Part shown: piece by piece, positions 1 through 9,536 of the stretch
How positions within the stretch are numbered: the first letter of the stretch is position 1
Layout: every line of letters starts with the position of its first letter
Source: Xanthomonas hortorum pv. cynarae
GTDB taxonomy: Bacteria > Pseudomonadota > Gammaproteobacteria > Xanthomonadales > Xanthomonadaceae
DNA: 64,000 nt
Assembly (NCBI RefSeq): GCF_002939985.1
Contig: NZ_MDFM01000010.1
Span: 1 to 64,000 of the forward strand
Direction of reading: 5' to 3'
The notes under the pieces: model-generated
What the model saw: only the letters and a program-made list of their open reading frames with translations
Told to the model about the DNA's origin: nothing
Databases searched by the model: none
Made by a program: the position numbers and the translations under genes

Positions 1-105
1 GCTCTTGCGCATGGTGGTCTCCTTGGTGGCTAGTGTGCCGGAGACCTCTAGATTATGGCTGGATCAATTTTACGGGAGGCTGACAGTGACACCACCCCCG
101 CTCCC
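1..105 (-). mobile_element. Possible end of an insertion element with the first codons of its ORF
   Basis: The left integrase reading frame stops matching its homologue at about base 105, so the sequence further left is foreign to that gene. Within the block, on the minus strand, a strong ribosome binding site (AAGGAG) stands just before an ATG at 12-10, and the reading frame (MRKS) runs out of the window. The arrangement of a short non-coding end followed at once by a start codon fits the end of an IS or transposon. The terminal sequence reading inward starts near TGTCAGCCTCCCG, but the partner end is outside the window. The family is not assigned; an IS21-like element is only a guess. Confidence 0.35.
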
Positions 106-1415
106 TGTAACTCTTGAATGAAAGTCTTACGAAGCGAGTGGAAACCGCGCTTGGCCGGCGCCCAGCCTTTCCCAACCTCGGCCAGGTGTCGACTGAAGGC
201 CTTAGTGATCCAGTTGCCCTGCCCGTTTACCGCCGTTGCTTTAGCTGCAGGGAACAACCTGGTTTCGCCAGCTCCACGCTTGCCATCGACCCACTTGAGA
301 AAACCAATCTTGATTAGCTCTGGATGGAGGGGGACCGTGCGAAGGCTCACCTCAGTCTTCACCTTCTGGTGCTCGCCTTCGTCGGAGATGCGGATGCATG
401 GGATGCCGTCCTCTTCGAACACGTCCTTGACGAGAAGCTGGCCGACCTCAGAGGCCCGGGCACCGGTATAAAGCCCAATGAGCGAGGCCCACCGCGCCGA
501 TTCGGATAGTCTGGCCAGCGCCTCTGGTGCAAACAGCGCCTGTATTTGGGCGCGATCGTATGCCTTGAAGCCCAGCTTCTTACGGGCGCGCTTTTCTCGC
601 TGTGAGTAGCTCACATGGCCGGACGCAGGGTTGTCGCCTCGCGGGTAATGGCCCGACGCCATGGCCCATTCGAAAAAGCCTCCTCGCCCGCCGATATAGC
701 TCTGCTTGTTGGTGAGCGTGGGCGTAGATGCCCCTTTCTCGCGCATGTCCTGATACCAGCGGGCCAGGTCCGAGCGCGTAATGGCATGGACCTTGGCCTT
801 CTCGCCGAGGAAGCTCACCAGAGCCTCAATGGCGGTCTTCTTGATCGTGTAGGTCTTGGGCAGCGTCGAGCCCTTGAGTGTCGCCAGAAAGGCGTCACGG
901 GCTTTGCCCAGCGTCATCGTTTCGATGGAGGACGCAGAGGCCTGCCTCATTGGGCTGGCATGCGATGAGGAGCCAAACATCGTCGGCACGGCTACCGGGA
1001 AGGCCCGAGCCTGCAAGGCAGCGCCGGCCATCGCTTCCAGTTCCATGAGCTGCCGATAGAGCTTCAAATCCTTCGGGCTGTCGATCTGCCACTGCTCCGT
1101 GACGCTGCCGTCAGGAGCACGCGTCCGATTCAACGTGAGCTCTTGAAGATTCTCGGCGCTCGTCAGACGCGCAATAAGGAGGTCAGCGTCCGTCTTGCTC
1201 AGCTTGTCCACGCGTTGATCCGTCAACTGTGCGAAGAGCCGAGCATAGCCCGCCCCCAGCACGACCGCACGCACGTGAGCCTGCGGCAAGTCCTTCGTTT
1301 GCAAGGTGCGTTTGATAAGCCGGCAGCCCATCACGGTTTGCAAACCGATGGGCACACGTTGGACGAACGACCAGCGGCCGGTGGACGACCGACTCAAATG
1401 ATGAGGGATGCGCAT
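48..1415 (-). pseudogene. Tyrosine integrase of a neighbouring element, C-terminally truncated
   Basis: This 455-residue frame is closely similar from its first residues (MRIPHHLSRS) to the 506-residue integrase at 60349-61869. It keeps the core-binding domain and the first catalytic arginine (TGARASEVGQ), and the HxxR box (FHSLRK, about residues 425-430). Identity ends after QELQGAG near residue 440, and the last 15 residues are unrelated. The box carrying the second catalytic histidine (VGHE in the homologue) and the nucleophilic tyrosine (ATYSRDF) is gone, so the product cannot catalyse strand cleavage. It reads away from the attachment repeat at 1499, as expected for the integrase of a second element lying further left. 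The call as a broken gene is firm; what broke it is inferred. Confidence 0.88.
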
Positions 1416-1498
1416 GCGAGTTTTTCCTCTGCATGCTTCCTGCCTCCAATCAGTTCGCCTAAAAAATTAGTGATTAAAATCAATAACTTAGACGTGAC

Positions 1499-1515
1499 TG
1501 GCGGAGAGAGTGGGA
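1499..1515. repeat. att: Left attachment-site repeat (copy of tRNA-Ser 3' end)
   Basis: TGGCGGAGAGAGTGGGA is identical to 61957-61973, the 3' end of tRNA-Ser including CCA. The adjoining AT-rich bases upstream (ATTAAAATCAATAACTTA here, TTAAAAATCAACAACTTA at the other copy) are also similar, because each copy lies beside an integrase promoter region. The two copies bound the element between them and show that recombination occurred at the tRNA 3' end. Confidence 0.9.
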
Positions 1516-1728
1516 CTAAACGTTCCACACCCTAACCTTTTGATCTGCCTGCAAAAACAAACCGAGCCGTGTCCTGGTGAGTGTCCCTAAAGAATACGCC
1601 CGCCGCTGCACAACAGGCAACGTGACTGTTGATGGTTGGCAGAATTGGGGGCTAGTCTAACGGGCGGGCGGCACCCAAGAAGGGCCGCCCCCGTTTAGAG
1701 ACAGGGCCCCTGCCCTGCACTACTGATG
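1516..1728. other. Non-coding left terminus of the element
   Basis: No convincing gene lies between the attachment repeat and the end of the DUF3732 gene. A GC-rich inverted repeat (GGGCGGC / GCCGCCC) at about 1661-1694 sits just after that gene's stop codon on the minus strand. It could act as a transcription terminator, although it has no clear T tract. Confidence 0.4.
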
Positions 1729-3738
1729 TCACTTTGGTGCTGTGCCTTCGGCAATGAAGCCCCTTGTTCGCCAAGTAGCGCGAACAAAGCTCTTGAAGTC
1801 ATAGCCGTCTCCCAAGGTCAACTTGTCTGCGTGGTCAGATACGATAATCTGCGGCATCACCCCCGTGTCCCTTGCAGTCTGATCACAGAACCTGGCGAGC
1901 TGGGTAAACATGTTGTTCACGGCGTTCATGTCTTCGTCAACTCGAGTCTCGCGCCTGGACTGCTTCGCCAGATCCTCGGGGTCGAAATGCTCAGCATCAT
2001 CCAAGGCGGCCGGGAAGTAGACCTGAGTGGGCTGATCTAAGAAAAGGATGGGTGGGATCTTGCACTTTGCCTCCGCCGCAAAGTGGTAATGCAGCGCCAA
2101 GAAAAGGGCCAAGTGTGAGTAGAGCCAGTTCGCTCCGCTTCCCATAGAACGGAGATAGACACGGCTTTTTTCGTCTTGCTGATACCAAAGCTCAAAGGTC
2201 TCCATATCGAAGCGCAGCTTCGAAGGCTTGTAAGTGTCTTCAAAACTGAAGAGATCGCCAAACTCGCACAACTTGGCATCGATGCTCTTACTCAACAAAG
2301 CAAGACTATTATCAACCCCATACTGTGCCAACAAGTGACTCACGCGATTGATTTCCTCTTCCCAGCGCTTCGCCTGCGCGGAAAGCTCGGACTCCGGATT
2401 ATTCAACTGATCTTCAATTGCAATCTCAAGCAACAATTTAGATTTAGTGGCCTGCTCGTCAATTGATCTCGACGAATTGAGCCTTGTAGCTTCTTCGTCA
2501 ATCGGCTTCATTTCAGCAGCGATCGAGCGCAGCCGATCATCTATTTTACTAATTTCCCCCTGAACTTTTCGCGCCTCTGCTGCAAAGCTTTCACGCGCAT
2601 ACATCGAAAGCCTAAGCTCACCATTCAGCCAATTTATTGCTTCTACGAGCTTATTGGCCTCAACAGCCGGCGTCGCCGTATGAGACTCGCAGATTGGGCA
2701 AAGGGCTTCAAAGAGCTCGGTCGAATCAGGCAATCTGTCTGCCTTCATGTCCACGCTAAACTGCGTAGCGGAACCAACAGCCTCTGACACAAGCCTCAGC
2801 TGAATTTGCAACTGGCGCTTCTCAAAGAGCGCTTCAGCTCGCCTGCGACTCAGTGCTTCTCTTCTAACCTCATTCTCATTGGACAGCACATCAATTCTGA
2901 CCTGTCGCCCATATATCTGGGTCAATAACTGGGAGGGACGCGAATAGATCTCCTCTGCGGTGGCCTCAATCAGATCCACTCCGGCAAGCGCTCTAAACTG
3001 AGCCAAGAGATCTCTGTATCTGCCAATTGAATTCTCCCTACGCTGCACTTGTTTAGGCATCTGGGCTTGGATTTTTCTCAGCTCATACTTTGCAACTTCG
3101 TGCTCTTTGAAAATATCAAAGTAAGCCTCATCCACAAGACCCATAAATATCTTGAAGTGATTAATTGCGTGATCGCGCTTTTCTTTCTCGTCGAATCTAT
3201 AAAAAATCGCATGCTTGTTGGCAATGAGGTTTTGATGTTGCAGCATGAATGAAGAGAAGCTTCGCACGGAAGGGGTAGCAGATTTTTTTCTTCCGGCAAG
3301 CTTGAGATAGGGATCTTCGTCAATATTCGCTAACGTGATTGAGAAATAGCGACCAAGGTTCTTCTTGAACTCATCCAATGGCATGAAGTGCTTTGAAGCG
3401 AAGAACGCTGCATGCTGTTCAATTAACTCCATCAGCGCATCTGGATCAGTGCCTTGCTGCTCAAGCAAGAAGCTATGATCCGACTTCTTATTGCGCGCAG
3501 CCACCAAAAAATAACCAGGAAACTGCCACACCACGAAAAACACTTCTGCGCGTTCCGTGATGATTCCAACTGGAATTGTGTCCTCACTACTGCCAAGGCA
3601 ATAATCAAATATTTCGAGAATTGCACTCTTACCGGTAGAAGACTTTCCGGTGATAATGTTAAGACCCGGCTCGAATTTGACTTGATGAAGATCGCCGTCC
3701 GTGTCAACAACGCCGATATAGCGGATAAAGCATTTCAT
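1729..3738 (-). CDS. ABC-3C system ATPase, DUF3732 family (Rad50/SMC-like)
   Basis: A 669-residue SMC/Rad50-like ABC ATPase. Walker A is GKSSTGKS (31-38). The middle is charged and helical, consistent with a coiled coil, and carries a CPIC motif (347-350) like half of a Rad50 zinc hook. A signature-like stretch (SMGSGANW, about 531-538), Walker B (ILFLDQP, 564-570) and an H-loop (SDHAD, 634-638) follow. It is the last gene of a minus-strand operon and overlaps the stop of the gene before it by four bases (ATGA). The family is the ATPase of predicted three-component ABC (ABC-3C) conflict systems, where it is thought to sense nucleic acid or a foreign complex and control the effector. Family assignment is confident; the sensed trigger is unknown. 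Confidence 0.85.
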   Translation of the reverse strand: MKCFIRYIGVVDTDGDLHQVKFEPGLNIITGKSSTGKSAILEIFDYCLGSSEDTIPVGIITERAEVFFVVWQFPGYFLVAARNKKSDHSFLLEQQGTDPDALMELIEQHAAFFASKHFMPLDEFKKNLGRYFSITLANIDEDPYLKLAGRKKSATPSVRSFSSFMLQHQNLIANKHAIFYRFDEKEKRDHAINHFKIFMGLVDEAYFDIFKEHEVAKYELRKIQAQMPKQVQRRENSIGRYRDLLAQFRALAGVDLIEATAEEIYSRPSQLLTQIYGRQVRIDVLSNENEVRREALSRRRAEALFEKRQLQIQLRLVSEAVGSATQFSVDMKADRLPDSTELFEALCPICESHTATPAVEANKLVEAINWLNGELRLSMYARESFAAEARKVQGEISKIDDRLRSIAAEMKPIDEEATRLNSSRSIDEQATKSKLLLEIAIEDQLNNPESELSAQAKRWEEEINRVSHLLAQYGVDNSLALLSKSIDAKLCEFGDLFSFEDTYKPSKLRFDMETFELWYQQDEKSRVYLRSMGSGANWLYSHLALFLALHYHFAAEAKCKIPPILFLDQPTQVYFPAALDDAEHFDPEDLAKQSRRETRVDEDMNAVNNMFTQLARFCDQTARDTGVMPQIIVSDHADKLTLGDGYDFKSFVRATWRTRGFIAEGTAPK

Positions 3739-4247
3739 AGTGATTTGAACCCCAACATCCTGTAAATTGAGACAACATCCGCTTCCGCAAAAATTAAGGA
3801 AAGTCGCCTAGCCGCAGTCAGGTGCTTCTCGACCGCATTGACTCTGCGAACTTCACGAACGGACTTCACTGCTAAATTCTCAGTTATCTCGATGCTCCGC
3901 TCAGCTTTTAGAACGAGCAGCGAAGCATGAGTCAGCGCCTTAAACCGGGCAGTGTTATGAACAAGACCGACAAGCCTGGACTGATTATTACAAAGAGTGC
4001 GAAGACTACATCTTCCGTTTGCAGCAATGAGGTATTTTTGCGTTGTCGGATACAAAACCATTGGCAGAACCAAATAGCTGAGCAGCAAGCCTCGCTCGCG
4101 AGGAGCAGCGCCGTCGTAGAATTCATGAATGGCGGGTGCCAACGCAAACGGTGACCGTTGAAGCGTATAAAGATGGTCGAGTGAGCTAGGCATTCCCAAA
4201 CCCTTCGGTTGAAGCGTCTTGACATGCTCGACTGGGCTAGGTGTCAT
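3735..4247 (-). CDS. ABC-3C system middle component
   Basis: A small protein of about 170 residues encoded between the nuclease-like gene and the ABC ATPase gene, overlapping both by ATGA. The frame is open from a GTG at 4262, but the ATG at 4247 is preferred because GGAGG lies eight bases upstream and it gives the usual four-base coupling to the previous stop. No catalytic motif is visible. The protein is largely helical (for example RERGLLLSYLVLPMVLYP). In ABC-3C systems this slot is filled by a 'middle component' thought to bridge effector and ATPase. The call rests mainly on position, size and general resemblance. Confidence 0.7.
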   Translation of the reverse strand: MTPSPVEHVKTLQPKGLGMPSSLDHLYTLQRSPFALAPAIHEFYDGAAPRERGLLLSYLVLPMVLYPTTQKYLIAANGRCSLRTLCNNQSRLVGLVHNTARFKALTHASLLVLKAERSIEITENLAVKSVREVRRVNAVEKHLTAARRLSLIFAEADVVSIYRMLGFKSL

Positions 4248-5560
4248 TCCCAAAGCCTCCACTGGAAATCAGCAAGCGAACCCACGGCGTCCCGATCGGC
4301 TAACATGTGGTAAATACCGTTCCGAAAAGCAACGGGCGTGAAATCATAGCTACCAAATCCAACCACCGGCTGAGCGCATGTCTTGTGATAGAACGTGCGG
4401 GAATCCGTCTGCCGCTCAGAGTGGTTAAGGACAGGGCCAATGCGGCCGATCATGGCGAGGCGAGAAGAGCAATGCAATCTAAGGTGATTGCTACTGTATT
4501 CTTCAACATCCTCAGACGAGATAGCACCGTCCTTATACAGTTCGACGATGTATTTCTCTGCGGAGAGACGATCAACCGTCGCCTGTCCAATTATGCTGTT
4601 ATCAGCGCCAATCTCTTCTAACTTCCTCACATATAGCCGTTCGCGCAAACCGATTTTCTGTGCTTCTAGTCCCACCTTGCTGGCGTCAATACGCGGAAAC
4701 CTAATGTTGCCAACCATGTATCGTTTGGTCAGCTCTGCGATCTTCGAACTGAACTGCGCACTGGTGAAGCTCCAACCTTGGGTTATCTTCATTGCATTGG
4801 TCATGAACCCGAAAAGATCATCCAGGAACTCGTCTTGTCGGTGCGATAGCACAGCCCTCAGATACCTCCTTTTATATTGATCAATCAACCCAAGGAGATC
4901 AGGCTGGTCGGTAATCAACTTCACTTTGGCCAATACTTGCTTCAATGCTTCCCTCATGCCTGGGGCCATAACAAGCCTCTGGAATTTCAAGACTTCTGGT
5001 ATGTGCTCTTGCTTGCCCTTTCTTTCTTTGGCTTTGGACTCCGATACATCTGCGCTATCGCCGTTTCGGGACGCAGAACGGTCCGCATACTTTTTCTCGG
5101 CATCTTGATGGATCTTCTCCAGGGCTGCCAGACGCTGATCTAAGTCTAGATCCTCCCAATTCTGGATCGACGCGCGAGCACCAAACCCCTGGGTCGTAAG
5201 CAGCACCAAAGAAGCATAGTCTTGGTGTGGAAAGCCGTCGTTCAACCAGTTTTTGAGCGTCTTCCAGAGGTTCTCGTGATTGTCAGTAAGATCACCGCTG
5301 TAGTCCTTGACCTCGACCTGTTCTCGCCCCTCGACCGTTACGTCGCCAAACACTTCAATCCAGAGAACATCATCGGGTTGCAATGTATGACAATAGTCTA
5401 TCGCCACGTGCACTTGATATTTCAGCGCTTCTGAAAGCCGAGTGGCGTCAACTGGCAGCTTATGGCGCACGCTCACCTCGCTCTCGGCCGGCGCGGAGAG
5501 GTCTGGGAGATTCAGCGGCAATAGTCCCTGACCAGACGTAGCGATACTTTTTGACGACAT
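4244..5560 (-). CDS. ABC-3C effector with nuclease-like N-terminal domain
   Basis: First gene of the three-gene operon, about 438 residues. The frame extends to a GTG at 5587, but the ATG at 5560 has AGGGGA at a good distance and is the likely start. Numbered from the GTG, residues 45-135 hold a region resembling the DUF4297/Cap4 dsDNA nuclease fold: IEVFGDV is followed by QVEVKDYSGD, giving an acidic residue and an E-x-K pair (E92, K94) typical of PD-(D/E)xK nucleases. The rest is a helical C-terminal region that would contact the middle component. It is probably a nuclease effector released or activated by the ATPase. The nuclease activity is inferred from motifs. Confidence 0.72.
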   Translation of the reverse strand: MSSKSIATSGQGLLPLNLPDLSAPAESEVSVRHKLPVDATRLSEALKYQVHVAIDYCHTLQPDDVLWIEVFGDVTVEGREQVEVKDYSGDLTDNHENLWKTLKNWLNDGFPHQDYASLVLLTTQGFGARASIQNWEDLDLDQRLAALEKIHQDAEKKYADRSASRNGDSADVSESKAKERKGKQEHIPEVLKFQRLVMAPGMREALKQVLAKVKLITDQPDLLGLIDQYKRRYLRAVLSHRQDEFLDDLFGFMTNAMKITQGWSFTSAQFSSKIAELTKRYMVGNIRFPRIDASKVGLEAQKIGLRERLYVRKLEEIGADNSIIGQATVDRLSAEKYIVELYKDGAISSEDVEEYSSNHLRLHCSSRLAMIGRIGPVLNHSERQTDSRTFYHKTCAQPVVGFGSYDFTPVAFRNGIYHMLADRDAVGSLADFQWRLWE

Positions 5561-5587
5561 GAAAAAAAGTCCCCTTTTATTTGTCAC

Positions 5588-6194
5588 CCGCAGAGTGGCG
5601 GTAGTAGGAGCCTAAAGGTCCATCCCATTCGCACTCCAGCGTGAGGCACGGCTTATTCCGTACCTCAACAAGATGGCTGTGGGAAGAAAGTTATTACACT
5701 CTACCAAGGCCTACAAGGCCATTCTGGAGGAAGGGCACACAGCTACTTCCAAGCTTTAGATTTCCTCCTCGCTGCCGATATCGCCACTCGGTGCGCCATA
5801 GGCGATTGACCACGACTTCGTGTCATTTAAGTAACAAGACCGTGCGGGAGACATAGAAGCGTCTTGACCGTTGGCCATCAAAACATGATCTGTCGCCCTA
5901 GCGCCCTTCCTTCACCCCTGTCAGAAGCACATAACCGAGCTCAAGCACAGCCAAGGCTTTTGTCTTCCGTGACACTTAGCTAGCAGGCCTTTGCCCTACC
6001 CAAAACAGAGACGGGCAGGCTTCCAGACTGTATTTCCTCCACCGATCAGGCCCGGAACCAGAAGATGGAACACATCGAAGGTGAAGAAAAATATGGGCTA
6101 ACGGTCACAGGTCAAGCCTGAACGCTCTGGGGGCCTGGCGCTATGATATCTCGCAAGAGCTGGAAGTCTTCTAGCTCGCTTTTTAGGAGTTCTG
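5588..6194. other. Intergenic region between ABC-3C and TerY-P operons
   Basis: About 600 bases separate two divergent operons. I see no ORF with a credible start and protein-like composition. The region should hold both promoters, but no -10/-35 pair is convincing by eye. A ribosome binding site (AGGAG) precedes the ATG at 6195. Confidence 0.4.
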
Positions 6195-7028
6195 ATGAGC
6201 TATACCGCAGAGATTAGTCGCACTAGCCCAACCGCATTCTTGTTTTTGGTTGACCAATCCGGCTCCATGCAGGAAGTAATGACGAATGGGAAGTCCAAGG
6301 CGCAGTTCGTCGCTGACGTGCTCAACCGGACCCTTGCAACACTGATCACGCGTTGCACCAAATCGGAAGGAACGCGCAACTATTTCGAAGTCGGTGTGCT
6401 CGGCTACTCGAACTCGGACGCGCAGAATGGTCTGGCGGGCGCGCTCTCTCATACCGTGCTCCACCCGATTTCTCAAATCGAAGCCAGTCCTTTGCGCGTT
6501 GAAGACCGAGTCAAGCGAGTCGACGATGGCGCAGGTGGCTTGGTCAGCCAGTCCATCAAGTTCCCGGTCTGGTTTGAAGCACGCGCCTCTGGCGGCACCC
6601 CGATGTGTAATGCCATCACTAGCGCAGCCGCTGAACTTGTGGCCTGGTGCGATGCGCATCCAGACAGCTATCCGCCCACCGTTCTCCATGTCACTGACGG
6701 CGAATCCACTGACGGTGACCCGGAGGGTCTTGCCCAGCAACTCCAGCAAATTGCTACGAATGACGGTAATGTTTTGCTGTTCAACCTGCATGTAAGCGCT
6801 AGCGGTGGCGATCCGGTGACGTTCCCGATCTCTGACGCTGGTCTGTCTGACAACTACGCCAAACTCCTTTTCCGGATGTCGAGCCCCCTGCCCCCGCACT
6901 TGCAACAAGCTGCTCAGGAAAAGGGAATTAAAGCGACCATGGAGTCACGCGGCTTCATGTTCAACGCAGAGACTGCGGAGATCGTGGATTTCTTCGACAT
7001 TGGAACGCGAGCAGCCCAGCTGCGCTGA
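6195..7028 (+). CDS. TerY-like von Willebrand factor A domain protein
   Basis: A 277-residue cytoplasmic vWA protein. The MIDAS metal site is complete: DQSGS (residues 20-24), a conserved Thr in ASGGTPMCNA and an Asp in HVTDGESTDGD. AGGAG lies six bases before the ATG. It starts an operon with a PP2C phosphatase and a kinase-like gene, only two bases upstream of the former. This trio is the TerY-P (TerY-phosphorylation) triad described for tellurium-resistance and DNA-processing contexts, where vWA, phosphatase and kinase act as a signalling unit. Here no terB/terD genes are nearby, and the triad is followed by a phospholipase-D-fold gene. A role in phage or stress response is inferred. Confidence 0.85.
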   Translation: MSYTAEISRTSPTAFLFLVDQSGSMQEVMTNGKSKAQFVADVLNRTLATLITRCTKSEGTRNYFEVGVLGYSNSDAQNGLAGALSHTVLHPISQIEASPLRVEDRVKRVDDGAGGLVSQSIKFPVWFEARASGGTPMCNAITSAAAELVAWCDAHPDSYPPTVLHVTDGESTDGDPEGLAQQLQQIATNDGNVLLFNLHVSASGGDPVTFPISDAGLSDNYAKLLFRMSSPLPPHLQQAAQEKGIKATMESRGFMFNAETAEIVDFFDIGTRAAQLR

Positions 7029-7030
7029 CC

Positions 7031-7777
7031 ATGCCCATCCAGATCTTGTTCGACGGCTCTGTTGCAAAACATTTGGACGCGCCGGAAGCCAATGAAGACG
7101 CCTATCGTTTGGCAGCGGCGTCCGGACGCATCGTGCTGTCTGACGGTGCATCCGAATCGTTCGACGCCAAGAACTGGGCCGCGCTTCTTGTGGACCAATT
7201 CTTGGAGCACCCTGCCAATCTGTCTGATGCGATAGCCACATCCACGCGGCAATACGAAGCGCTCCATGACGCGCCAAATCTGTCTTGGTCGAAGGCTGCT
7301 GCCTATGAGCGCGGCAGCTTCGGCACCCTGCTTGTTGCACAAGACGAGGCCGAACAGCTACAGATCAGGGTCACGGCGATTGGCGATTCGTTTGCCGCAC
7401 TCACCGATGGTGAGCAGATGCTCGCGTGCGCGCCCTATGAAAGCTCGGAGCAGTTCTCCCTTCATCCAACATTGATCAGCACCAAGCCTGATCTCAATGC
7501 GCTCTTATTTGAAAATGGCAATGGGGTCCGGACTGAGGTGGCTTGGCCCTACGAAACCTCTGGATATCGGCTTCTCTTGTGCATGACAGACGCGCTAGCC
7601 GCGTGGCTGCTCGAACACCAGGAGCGCAGTGATCCCACTGCCCTTGAACGACTTCATGCTGTCAGGGAGTTGGAAGAGCTTGTCAGCCTTGTCGAAGAAG
7701 AGCGAACCAAAGGGAGCATGAGGCGGGATGACACCACCCTCATCATCGCCGCGTTGACTGGCGCCGGACATCTATGA
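7031..7777 (+). CDS. PP2C-type protein phosphatase of a TerY-P triad
   Basis: A 248-residue PPM/PP2C Ser/Thr phosphatase. Metal-binding and core motifs are visible in order: ANEDAY (20-25), VLSDGASESFD (35-45), FGTLLVAQ, TAIGDS and, at the end, RRDDTTLIIAAL. It is shorter than eukaryotic PP2C but of usual length for the bacterial triad member. Its stop overlaps the start of the following kinase-like gene by ATGA. The expected role is to reverse phosphorylation by the kinase-like partner on the vWA protein or another target. Confidence 0.85.
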   Translation: MPIQILFDGSVAKHLDAPEANEDAYRLAAASGRIVLSDGASESFDAKNWAALLVDQFLEHPANLSDAIATSTRQYEALHDAPNLSWSKAAAYERGSFGTLLVAQDEAEQLQIRVTAIGDSFAALTDGEQMLACAPYESSEQFSLHPTLISTKPDLNALLFENGNGVRTEVAWPYETSGYRLLLCMTDALAAWLLEHQERSDPTALERLHAVRELEELVSLVEEERTKGSMRRDDTTLIIAALTGAGHL

Positions 7778-9432
7778 ACTATCCATCGCTTGAGAAATAC
7801 AACGAAGCACTACAAGCGCCTGCGCGTGCGATTCAAGATCCACAGCTTAGAGCCGGGCAGTTGCGGACCACCGGACTGGGGTTGCCATTGGCTTTGTGTG
7901 GCGGCTTTGCACTGACCTATACGGTTGATACGGGCGGAAAGCGTTTTGCGCTGCGTTGTTTTCACAAAAAATCCAACGATCTGGAACGGCGCTATCAGGC
8001 CATTGCGCTCCGACTCAAGCAACTTGCGAGTCCCTACTTCCTGCCGTTCGATTTCATCCCTAACGGGATCCTGATCGATAGGAACCTCTACCCTATCGTC
8101 AAGATGGAGTGGGCTCAGGGCACCACGCTTGCCGAGTTCTTGGAACGCAACCACGGAAATGCTGCTGCGCTAACCAGGCTTCGCCAGGCGCTTGCAGCTC
8201 TTTCCGCGTATTTGGAAGCACAGCAGATTGCTCATGGCGACATTCAGCCTGAAAACCTGATGGTCAACGCAGACGGTAGTTCCGTCCAGCTCATTGACTA
8301 TGACGGCATGTTTGTCGAAGCACTACGTGGGAGTGGTGCAACTGAACTTGGCCAAGCTAACTTCCAGCACCCTAAGCGCACGGCGTCCAATTTCAACGAG
8401 CAGCTTGATCGCTTTTCTTTCATCACACTTGATGTCGCTTTACAGGCCCTGGCCGTATCTCCGGGACTTTGGAAAGCCTCGAACTCCGAACCCAGCGCTA
8501 TCGTTTTTCGGCGGAACGACTTCCTTGACCCCGGCACCTCCGTCATCTTCAATCAGGTTCTAGGCCTTCCGGGGCTAACGGTCCCGGCGCAGTCGCTTGC
8601 ACAGCTCGCGGATGGGCCTTTTGATCAAGTTCCGACACTTGCCGACTTCCGTGTTCAGCGCGGACTGGGACCGAACACAATTGTGTTCAACCCACAGGGT
8701 AAGCCCAAAGACATTGCCTACCAAAGCCCTTATACGGTCTGTGATGCGGCGAACTTTGCCCAAGTCGAAGCTCAGGTCGGCAGCCGCGTGGAGTTGATTG
8801 GCAGGATCGTTGATGTCACTCAAAAACGATACGGCAGGAACAAAAAGCCTTTCATCTTCATCAATTTTGGCGATTGGACAGGCAAGTCCGTAAAACTTTC
8901 AATTTGGTCTGAGGCATTGCGGCAGTTCCCCTCGGAGCCCAACAGCAGCTGGAATGGCCGTTGGGTCAGCGTGACCGGACTGGTAGAGCCGCCCTATCAC
9001 GGTCAAGCCGGGAAGATATCGTATGTCAGCATCGGCATTAGCATCGAAAATCCAGGTCAGATCAAGCAACTTACAGAGGTAGAAGCACGCTTCCGATTGC
9101 GCGGCGGGAAAGCACCTGTTGTTACCGCTGGTCGAAATGAAAACATCCTCAAGGGTATGGGTGGAGCGGGAAATACAGTTCCTCGAAGCACGAGCCAACA
9201 AGCTCCGAAGCCACTTCCCCCGCCAAGCACTCCTAACGCTCAAGTCCTTCAAAGGATGCAGCGACAGACGCCTCAGGCTGTTCCAAGGCCAACTGGGTCC
9301 GCGCCCCGCCCCAGCTCTCATCAGGTATCACCGGGACCTCGCAGAACTAGCTCACCCAAACGCATGGGCGCAGGAGCTTGGATCGCGCTCATTGTCTTTG
9401 TTCTGATTGTCTTGCGTTGGTGTTCTGGCTAG
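7774..9432 (+). CDS. Kinase-like protein of a TerY-P triad, membrane-anchored, with OB-like domain
   Basis: A 552-residue protein with several parts. Residues 35-290 form a Ser/Thr kinase-like domain: an ALRCFHKK segment as the likely ATP-lysine strand, catalytic loop HGDIQPEN (154-161), and DYDG (175-178) in place of DFG. Residues about 330-430 look like an OB-fold (VGSRVELIGRIVDV ... WVSVTGLVEPP). A Pro/Gln-rich linker follows. One C-terminal membrane segment (WIALIVFVLIVLRW) leaves a tail anchor. The substitution of DFG by DYD is seen in many bacterial kinases and need not inactivate it. It is third in the vWA-PP2C-kinase operon. The OB-like domain may bind nucleic acid, which is inference. 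Confidence 0.8.
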   Translation: MNYPSLEKYNEALQAPARAIQDPQLRAGQLRTTGLGLPLALCGGFALTYTVDTGGKRFALRCFHKKSNDLERRYQAIALRLKQLASPYFLPFDFIPNGILIDRNLYPIVKMEWAQGTTLAEFLERNHGNAAALTRLRQALAALSAYLEAQQIAHGDIQPENLMVNADGSSVQLIDYDGMFVEALRGSGATELGQANFQHPKRTASNFNEQLDRFSFITLDVALQALAVSPGLWKASNSEPSAIVFRRNDFLDPGTSVIFNQVLGLPGLTVPAQSLAQLADGPFDQVPTLADFRVQRGLGPNTIVFNPQGKPKDIAYQSPYTVCDAANFAQVEAQVGSRVELIGRIVDVTQKRYGRNKKPFIFINFGDWTGKSVKLSIWSEALRQFPSEPNSSWNGRWVSVTGLVEPPYHGQAGKISYVSIGISIENPGQIKQLTEVEARFRLRGGKAPVVTAGRNENILKGMGGAGNTVPRSTSQQAPKPLPPPSTPNAQVLQRMQRQTPQAVPRPTGSAPRPSSHQVSPGPRRTSSPKRMGAGAWIALIVFVLIVLRWCSG

Positions 9433-9536
9433 TCAGTGCCCCATGGCGTGCACGCAATAAGCACATGTAGCCAAGCTCAAGAGCATGCTTTAACGACAGG
9501 TGTATTTCTCAAAACGACATCATCAAGGAGGAGCGG

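Noticed and set aside
6183..6908. Minus-strand frame of 241 residues opposite the vWA gene
   Set aside because: Antisense to a gene with an intact MIDAS motif and a good start site.
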